Of a DNA stretch of 39,812 nucleotides, positions 35,451 to 39,812 are shown piece by piece. Source of the DNA: Flavobacteriia bacterium (GTDB lineage: Bacteria; Bacteroidota; Bacteroidia; Flavobacteriales_D; Crocinitomicaceae); NCBI GenBank assembly GCA_016178305.1, contig JACOTM010000041.1, positions 1 through 39,812 on the forward strand. The letters are read 5' to 3'. The notes below the pieces were generated by a model that was given only the letters and a program-made list of their open reading frames with translations, was not told the DNA's origin and ran no database searches. Position 1 is the stretch's first letter. Every line of letters begins with the position of its first letter. The position numbers and the translations under genes are program-made.

Positions 35451-36456
35451 AGATAAATAATTTTCTATCCAAATTCAACCATTCTAATGTTGAAGTTGAA
35501 AAAATATTTGTTTGATCTTCAATGCTTAAATTGCTTTCTTCGATGAATTTACCGAATTCTAAATCTCCTAAAGGAAATGGATAATCTGTTCCGAAACAAA
35601 CACGTTTGCTTCCTTGCATTTTTAGTATGTATTCTAAGGCATCTATGTCGTGCGTAATACAATCAACCCAAAATTTCCCAACATATTCTCTTGGATTTAC
35701 TTTATTGTCGATTGCAACTAAATCTGGTCTGCAATTAAAGCCATGTTCAATTCTACCTAATGTTGGTAAGAATGAACCTCCAGCATGAGAAAAACAAACT
35801 CTTAAATTTGGTAAACGCTCTAATACACCCCCGAAAACCATCGAACAAGCGGCACGAGAAGTTTCAGCTGGCATCCCAACCAACCAAGGCAACCAGTATT
35901 TTTCCATACTGTTGAAACCCATCATTTGCCAAGGATGGATCATGACAGCCATATCTAATCGTTCACATGCTTCGAAAATTGGAAAGAATTTTTCTTCACT
36001 TAAATTTTCATCGTTGATGTTTGAACCAATTTGAATTCCAACATGACCAATAGCTTTTGCACGTTCTAATTCTTGAATAGCCAATTGTGGATCTTGCATT
36101 GGAATAGTTGCTAATCCAATATAATTCTTAGGATATTTTGCAATTAAATCTGCAATGTGATCATTTAAAAATTGAGAAGTTTGTAAACAATCTTGAGGCT
36201 TTGCATTGTAAGAAAACATTACTGGAATCGTACAAACAACTTGTACCTTCGTCTGAAAATCTTCATATTCAGTAATACGAATATCTTCATCCCAACAATT
36301 TTCTTTGATACGACGGAAAAATTTCCCGCCTTGCATCATGTCAGCAGTTTTATCTTCGTTATGATTTAAAAAAATAAAATCCCCATAGCCAAATTTTTTA
36401 GTCCAATCCGGTAAGTTTTTTGGAATGATATGGGAATGCATATCAATTTTTAACAT
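35449..36456 (-). CDS. Amidohydrolase-family protein, ACMSD-like (2-amino-3-carboxymuconate-6-semialdehyde decarboxylase)
   Basis: This 335-residue protein starts MLKIDMHSHIIP, with the metal-binding HxH at residues 7 and 9. Other family segments are AVMIHPWQMMG near 170 (third His), MPAETSRAACSMVFGGVLER, LPNLRVCFSHAGGSFLPTLG near 220 (fourth His) and KRVCFGTDYPFPLGDLEFG near 290 with the catalytic Asp. The length and the AGGSFLPT segment fit ACMSD, an enzyme of the kynurenine branch of tryptophan breakdown (2-aminomuconate route). No other kynurenine-pathway gene is in the window, so a related decarboxylase activity is possible. A -7 element lies 17 bp upstream of the ATG. Confidence 0.88.
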   Translation of the reverse strand: MLKIDMHSHIIPKNLPDWTKKFGYGDFIFLNHNEDKTADMMQGGKFFRRIKENCWDEDIRITEYEDFQTKVQVVCTIPVMFSYNAKPQDCLQTSQFLNDHIADLIAKYPKNYIGLATIPMQDPQLAIQELERAKAIGHVGIQIGSNINDENLSEEKFFPIFEACERLDMAVMIHPWQMMGFNSMEKYWLPWLVGMPAETSRAACSMVFGGVLERLPNLRVCFSHAGGSFLPTLGRIEHGFNCRPDLVAIDNKVNPREYVGKFWVDCITHDIDALEYILKMQGSKRVCFGTDYPFPLGDLEFGKFIEESNLSIEDQTNIFSTSTLEWLNLDRKLFI

Positions 36457-36472
36457 TTCGTTTAGTTTTATA

Positions 36473-36502
36473 CAAATGTAGTTTTTTTAATGATATATCC
36501 AT
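36473..36502 (-). promoter_or_regulatory. Promoter of the ACMSD-like gene
   Basis: On the minus strand TACATTTG (36480-36473) matches TAnnTTTG, and 19 bp upstream is ATG (36502-36500), one base off the usual TTG. The gene starts 17 bp downstream at 36456. Confidence 0.55.
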
Positions 36503-36665
36503 GTGATTATAAGTAGAAGTCATGTTCCAATTTATCGAATTTCATCTGATTTGTATAAAAATATTGGATGATATAGTTCGTTTGAAATGATATTTTTAAA
36601 ATATTAAAATAATATAAATTTAAAAAGGTTGTATTGTTTTTAATATGTTGATTTTTAATTATTTG

Positions 36666-36731
36666 ACATTTTAAAATGTGTTTATAATTAGCTATAAGTA
36701 TAATTTCCAATATACTTATAGCTAATTATAA
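36666..36731. repeat. 21-bp perfect inverted repeat plus adjacent 14-bp palindrome in the ACMSD/hisS divergent region
   Basis: The arm at 36682-36702 is the exact reverse complement of 36711-36731, with an 8-nt loop (ATTTCCAA). A separate palindrome ACATTTTAAAATGT lies at 36666-36679. Neither strand has a T-run after the stem, so it is not a normal terminator, and it sits upstream of both divergent genes. The surrounding 355-bp gap (36457-36811) holds the two promoters and AT-rich spacer; a 67-codon frame at 36507-36710 is not credible. The inverted repeat could be an operator, an extruded cruciform site or a remnant of a small mobile repeat. Confidence 0.85.
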
Positions 36732-36762
36732 CTAATGAAAACTCATTTCAATTATCCATATA

Positions 36763-36792
36763 TTGCGCTTTGAATTTATAAATTTATCTTTG
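36763..36792 (+). promoter_or_regulatory. Promoter of hisS-hutH
   Basis: TTG (36763-36765), 19 bp, then TATCTTTG (36785-36792) is an exact match to the Bacteroidota promoter TTG-N19-TAnnTTTG. The hisS ATG lies 19 bp downstream, so the leader is very short. Confidence 0.78.
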
Positions 36793-36811
36793 CAACAAAT
36801 TATTTGAATAA

Positions 36812-38182
36812 ATGGCACAAAAACCTGCAATTCCAAAAGGAACGAGAGACTTTTTACCAGTTGAAGTAGCAAGAAGAAATTATATTTTTGATAATATAAA
36901 GAAATCATTTAAAAAATATGGTTTTGCACCGATTGAGACACCTTCTTTTGAACTTTCATCAACATTGATGGGGAAATATGGAGAAGAAGGAGATCGTTTG
37001 ATTTTTAGAATCTTGAATTCTGGAGAAAAAATGAAAAAAGCAGATATTGAAGCATTACAAGCTGACAATCTTCCTCGTTTTGCAAACTCTTTAGCTGAAA
37101 AAGCATTACGCTATGATTTAACTGTTCCTTTCGCTCGTTTTGTGGTACAACATCAAAATGATTTATCTTTTCCATTTAAACGCTACCAAATTCAACCAGT
37201 ATGGAGAGCAGATCGACCGCAACATGGTCGTTACCAAGAATTTTTTCAATGCGATGCTGATGTGGTTGGAAGTGATTCATTGGTTTATGAAGTTGATTTT
37301 GTGATGTTGTTTGATGAAGTATTAACTTCATTGGGTATTCCTGATTTCACAGTAAAAATTAATAATCGTAAAATCTTATCTGGAATTGCTGAAGTTAGCG
37401 GTGAATCAGATAAAATTATTGACATCACAGTAGCAATTGATAAATTAGATAAAATTGGTGAAGATGGTGTTATTAAAGAATTACTAGAAAAAGGAGTATC
37501 TGAAAGTGCCATTTCAAAAATACAACCTTTGTTTACCATTACAGGCTCAACGGAAGAACGTTTACAACAAATGAAAACCTTTTTAACTAAAAGTGAAATT
37601 GGTTTAAAAGGAATCGAAGAATTAGAATATGTTTTAGCACAAGTGAATGAATTGGGTGTTCAACGTGCAACAATTGAATTTGATGTGACACTTGCTCGTG
37701 GATTGAATTATTACACCGGAGCTATTTTCGAAGTAAAAGCGAATGGTGTAAAAATGGGGAGTATCTGTGGAGGTGGAAGATACGATGATTTGACAGGGCT
37801 TTTCGGAATGAAAGGAATGTCAGGAGTTGGGATTTCTTTCGGTGCAGATCGAATATACGACGTGTTGACGGAATTAAAATTATTTCCAAAAGAAACAGAT
37901 TTAGGATTGACTTTGTTGTTTGTTAATTTCGGAGAAAATGAACAAGCGCATTGTATGAAATTAGTTCATCAATGCCGTAAAGCTGGAATCGATTCTGAAA
38001 TTTATCCTTCAAATGCAAAAATGCAAAAACAAATGAAATACGCAAATGACCGAGGTGTTCAATATGTTGCCTTAATTGGTGAAGAAGAAATGAATAAAGG
38101 AATTGTGAATATAAAAAACATGGAATCAGGAGAGCAGATTGCTTTAGAGACAGAAAAACTAATCTCTTTTTTCCAAAAATAA
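36812..38182 (+). CDS. hisS: Histidyl-tRNA synthetase
   Basis: This 456-residue class II aminoacyl-tRNA synthetase charges tRNA-His in the cytoplasm. Motifs are PKGTRDFLPVEVARR at the N-terminus, TPSFELSSTLMGKYGEEGDR (motif 1 region), LRYDLTVPFARFVV, FKRYQIQPVWRADRPQHGRY (motif 2), EFFQCDADVVG, the histidine-binding ARGLNYYTGAIFEV, GGGRYDDLTGLFG and GVGISFGADRIYDVL (motif 3). The C-terminal anticodon-binding domain covers about 365-456 (CRKAGIDSEIYPSNAKMQKQ). It follows an exact consensus promoter and is joined to hutH with a 16-bp gap. Confidence 0.97.
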   Translation: MAQKPAIPKGTRDFLPVEVARRNYIFDNIKKSFKKYGFAPIETPSFELSSTLMGKYGEEGDRLIFRILNSGEKMKKADIEALQADNLPRFANSLAEKALRYDLTVPFARFVVQHQNDLSFPFKRYQIQPVWRADRPQHGRYQEFFQCDADVVGSDSLVYEVDFVMLFDEVLTSLGIPDFTVKINNRKILSGIAEVSGESDKIIDITVAIDKLDKIGEDGVIKELLEKGVSESAISKIQPLFTITGSTEERLQQMKTFLTKSEIGLKGIEELEYVLAQVNELGVQRATIEFDVTLARGLNYYTGAIFEVKANGVKMGSICGGGRYDDLTGLFGMKGMSGVGISFGADRIYDVLTELKLFPKETDLGLTLLFVNFGENEQAHCMKLVHQCRKAGIDSEIYPSNAKMQKQMKYANDRGVQYVALIGEEEMNKGIVNIKNMESGEQIALETEKLISFFQK

Positions 38183-38198
38183 TTAAACAAAAGAGACT

Positions 38199-39683
38199 AT
38201 GAAAACGACACAAATAGACAATAGATGGATTTCTTTAACAGAAGTTGATCAAATACTAAATGAAAATTATCAATTAGTTTTAGCTGATAATGCTCGTGCT
38301 GCTATTCAAAAGTGCAGAACATATTTAGATGAAAAAGTTGCAAAAAATGAACGTTTAATTTACGGTGTCAACACGGGATTTGGTTCATTGTGTAATACTG
38401 CAATTTCAAACGAAGATTTAGAGCAATTGCAAACAAACCTAGTTCTTTCCCATGCATGTGGAACAGGGGAAGAAGTTCCGTCTGAATTAGTAAAACGAAT
38501 GATTTTCTTAAAAGTTTTAGGGATCTCACACGGACATTCAGGCGTACAAGTGGAAACGGTAGAACGTTTAATTTTCTTTTTCAATAATAACATCTTACCT
38601 GTTGTTTATCAACAAGGTAGTTTGGGTGCTTCTGGAGATTTAGCTCCTTTAGCGCATTTATCGTTGCCTTTGTTCGGTGAAGGGGAAGTGTATGTTGACG
38701 GAGTGAAAATGCACAGTTCTGAAATGATGAAAAAATTCAACTTAGAACCGATTGTATTACGTTCCAAAGAAGGATTAGCTTTATTGAATGGAACGCAATT
38801 TATGAGTACTTACGCTTCTTATTCTGTTTCAAAAGCATTTCAATTATTCAAACAATTCAATGAGGTTGCAGCCATTTCTTTAGATGGTTATGATGGAAGA
38901 ATTGAACCTTTTGGAGTTTCAGTAAATGGAATCCGTAATCAAAAAGGTCAAATTAAGGTTGCTGAAATCATGCGTGAATTATTAGCTGGAAGTGAAATAA
39001 TTGCACAAGGAAAAGCCCATGTTCAAGATCCATATTCGTTTAGATGTTTGCCTCAAGTTCATGGAGCTTCGTTAGACGCAATTGAATACGCGAAAGAAAT
39101 TGTGGAACGTGAAATCAATGCTGTTACTGATAATCCAACGATTTTCCCTGATGAAGATGATGTTGTTTCTGCAGGTAATTTCCATGGACAGCCTTTAGCA
39201 ATTACAATGGATTTCTTAGCAATTGCTTTAGCTGAATTAGGAAGTATTTCTGAAAGAAGAGTTTATAAATTAATTTCAGGAACAAGAAATTTACCAGCAT
39301 TTTTAGTTGCAAATCCAGGATTAAATTCAGGATTTATGATTCCACAATATACGTGTGCTTCGATTGTAAGTCAAAACAAACAATTGTGTATGCCTGCAAG
39401 TGTTGATACGATTGATTCTTCAAACGGACAAGAAGATCATGTGAGTATGGGAGCAAATGCAGCAACTAAATTATACAGAGTGGTTCAAAACTGTTTTACG
39501 ATTCAAGCAATCGAAATCTTAAATGGAACTCAAGCATTAGAATTCAGAAGACCTTTAAAATCTTCAAAACGAGTAGAAGAAATAGTTGCGAAATATAGAA
39601 CAATTGTACCATTTGTAGAAAAAGATAAATACTTGCAACCTGAAATTGCTAAGTCGAGAGACTTTGTAGTTGCTGGATTTTAA
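38199..39683 (+). CDS. hutH: Histidine ammonia-lyase
   Basis: This 494-residue enzyme removes ammonia from histidine to give urocanate, the first step of histidine use. The Ala-Ser-Gly that forms the MIO cofactor lies in GSLGASGDLAPLAHLSLPLF (about 140-160). Other motifs are YGVNTGFGSLCNTAI (about 50-65), LSHACGTGEEVP, LALLNGTQFMSTYASY, VQDPYSFRCLPQVHGA, ITDNP-type segment NAVTDNPTIFPDEDDVVSAG, and SNGQEDHVSMGANAATK. No other hut gene follows inside the window. Co-transcription with hisS is probable from the 16-bp spacing. Confidence 0.97.
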   Translation: MKTTQIDNRWISLTEVDQILNENYQLVLADNARAAIQKCRTYLDEKVAKNERLIYGVNTGFGSLCNTAISNEDLEQLQTNLVLSHACGTGEEVPSELVKRMIFLKVLGISHGHSGVQVETVERLIFFFNNNILPVVYQQGSLGASGDLAPLAHLSLPLFGEGEVYVDGVKMHSSEMMKKFNLEPIVLRSKEGLALLNGTQFMSTYASYSVSKAFQLFKQFNEVAAISLDGYDGRIEPFGVSVNGIRNQKGQIKVAEIMRELLAGSEIIAQGKAHVQDPYSFRCLPQVHGASLDAIEYAKEIVEREINAVTDNPTIFPDEDDVVSAGNFHGQPLAITMDFLAIALAELGSISERRVYKLISGTRNLPAFLVANPGLNSGFMIPQYTCASIVSQNKQLCMPASVDTIDSSNGQEDHVSMGANAATKLYRVVQNCFTIQAIEILNGTQALEFRRPLKSSKRVEEIVAKYRTIVPFVEKDKYLQPEIAKSRDFVVAGF

Positions 39684-39792
39684 TTAGTTTAAACCATAAA
39701 AGTGTCGAATATCAAAAGACTGAATTTCATTCAAATTCATAATAAGCCTGTTTATGGGCTATTCCTGTAATTTGATGCTTTTTGACATAAAC

Positions 39793-39812
39793 TTGATATT
39801 CATGAATATCAA
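39793..39812. promoter_or_regulatory. 20-bp perfect palindrome at the window edge (candidate operator)
   Basis: TTGATATTCATGAATATCAA is its own reverse complement. Its half-site GAATATCAA also occurs alone at 39707-39715, about 90 bp upstream. Both lie after the hutH stop at 39683, possibly upstream of a gene outside the window. The symmetry suits a dimeric regulator, but an accidental AT-rich palindrome cannot be excluded. Confidence 0.4.

Noticed and set aside
36507-36710. 67-codon minus-strand frame in the ACMSD/hisS gap
   Set aside because: It is almost pure low-complexity Ile/Asn/Lys/Tyr from AT-rich DNA and covers part of the inverted repeat.
1-39812. CRISPR array, tRNA/rRNA genes, insertion sequences
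   Set aside because: None could be seen: no regularly spaced repeat-spacer pattern, no tRNA-like fold ending in CCA, and no transposase or integrase frame.

Overview
The window is AT-rich DNA from a member of the Bacteroidota, most likely a Flavobacteriales bacterium (possibly near Fluviicola/Crocinitomicaceae; genus-level placement is a guess). Three things point there. Two giant secreted proteins sit beside a PorP/SprF protein and an OmpA-like protein, and two complete proteins end in the gliding-motility/type IX secretion (T9SS) C-terminal domain. There is a SusC/SusD pair. Several genes are preceded by the Bacteroidota promoter form TTG-N19-21-TAnnTTTG.

Layout. Positions 1-11,300 hold two divergent surface-protein loci separated by a 612-bp gene-free region. 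Each starts with a small exported protein of about 140 residues followed at once by a giant CUB/Ig/PKD-repeat protein. The rightward locus continues with a PorP/SprF protein and an OmpA protein that also carries a beta-propeller and a LysM, and it ends at a clear terminator. Positions 11,340-14,364 hold ribF, an exported leucine-rich-repeat protein whose signal peptide is overprinted on the ribF 3' end, and an S41-type peptidase. Positions 14,365-14,831 have no convincing gene but contain a 13-bp inverted repeat and a strong bidirectional terminator. Next, leftward, is a SusC/SusD pair in which susC is broken by a frame change, apparently with loss of some internal codons.

Positions 19,436-26,716 form one compact leftward operon: an uncharacterised 475-residue protein, a WYL regulator, a TPR/HisKA_2 sensor kinase, a 3'-truncated enoyl-CoA hydratase fused out of frame to a WG-repeat gene that lacks its own start, and a 3-hydroxyacyl-CoA dehydrogenase. 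Then come a DUF1343 (GH171/NamZ-like) lipoprotein divergent from a LolC/E-like permease with an unusual periplasmic insertion, a sigma factor with a membrane-anchored TPR protein, pfkA, an O-methyltransferase, another T9SS-type secreted protein, an ACMSD-like amidohydrolase, and hisS-hutH. Between the last secreted-protein gene and the ACMSD gene lies a small array of ~20-bp tandem units ending in a hairpin. Between ACMSD and hisS lies a perfect 21-bp inverted repeat.

No rRNA, tRNA, CRISPR array or recognisable transposase was seen. The most unusual items are the enoyl-CoA hydratase/WG chimera, the alternating tandem array at 35,286-35,440, the permease insertion, the duplicated small-protein/giant-adhesin arrangement, and the large inverted repeat upstream of hisS.
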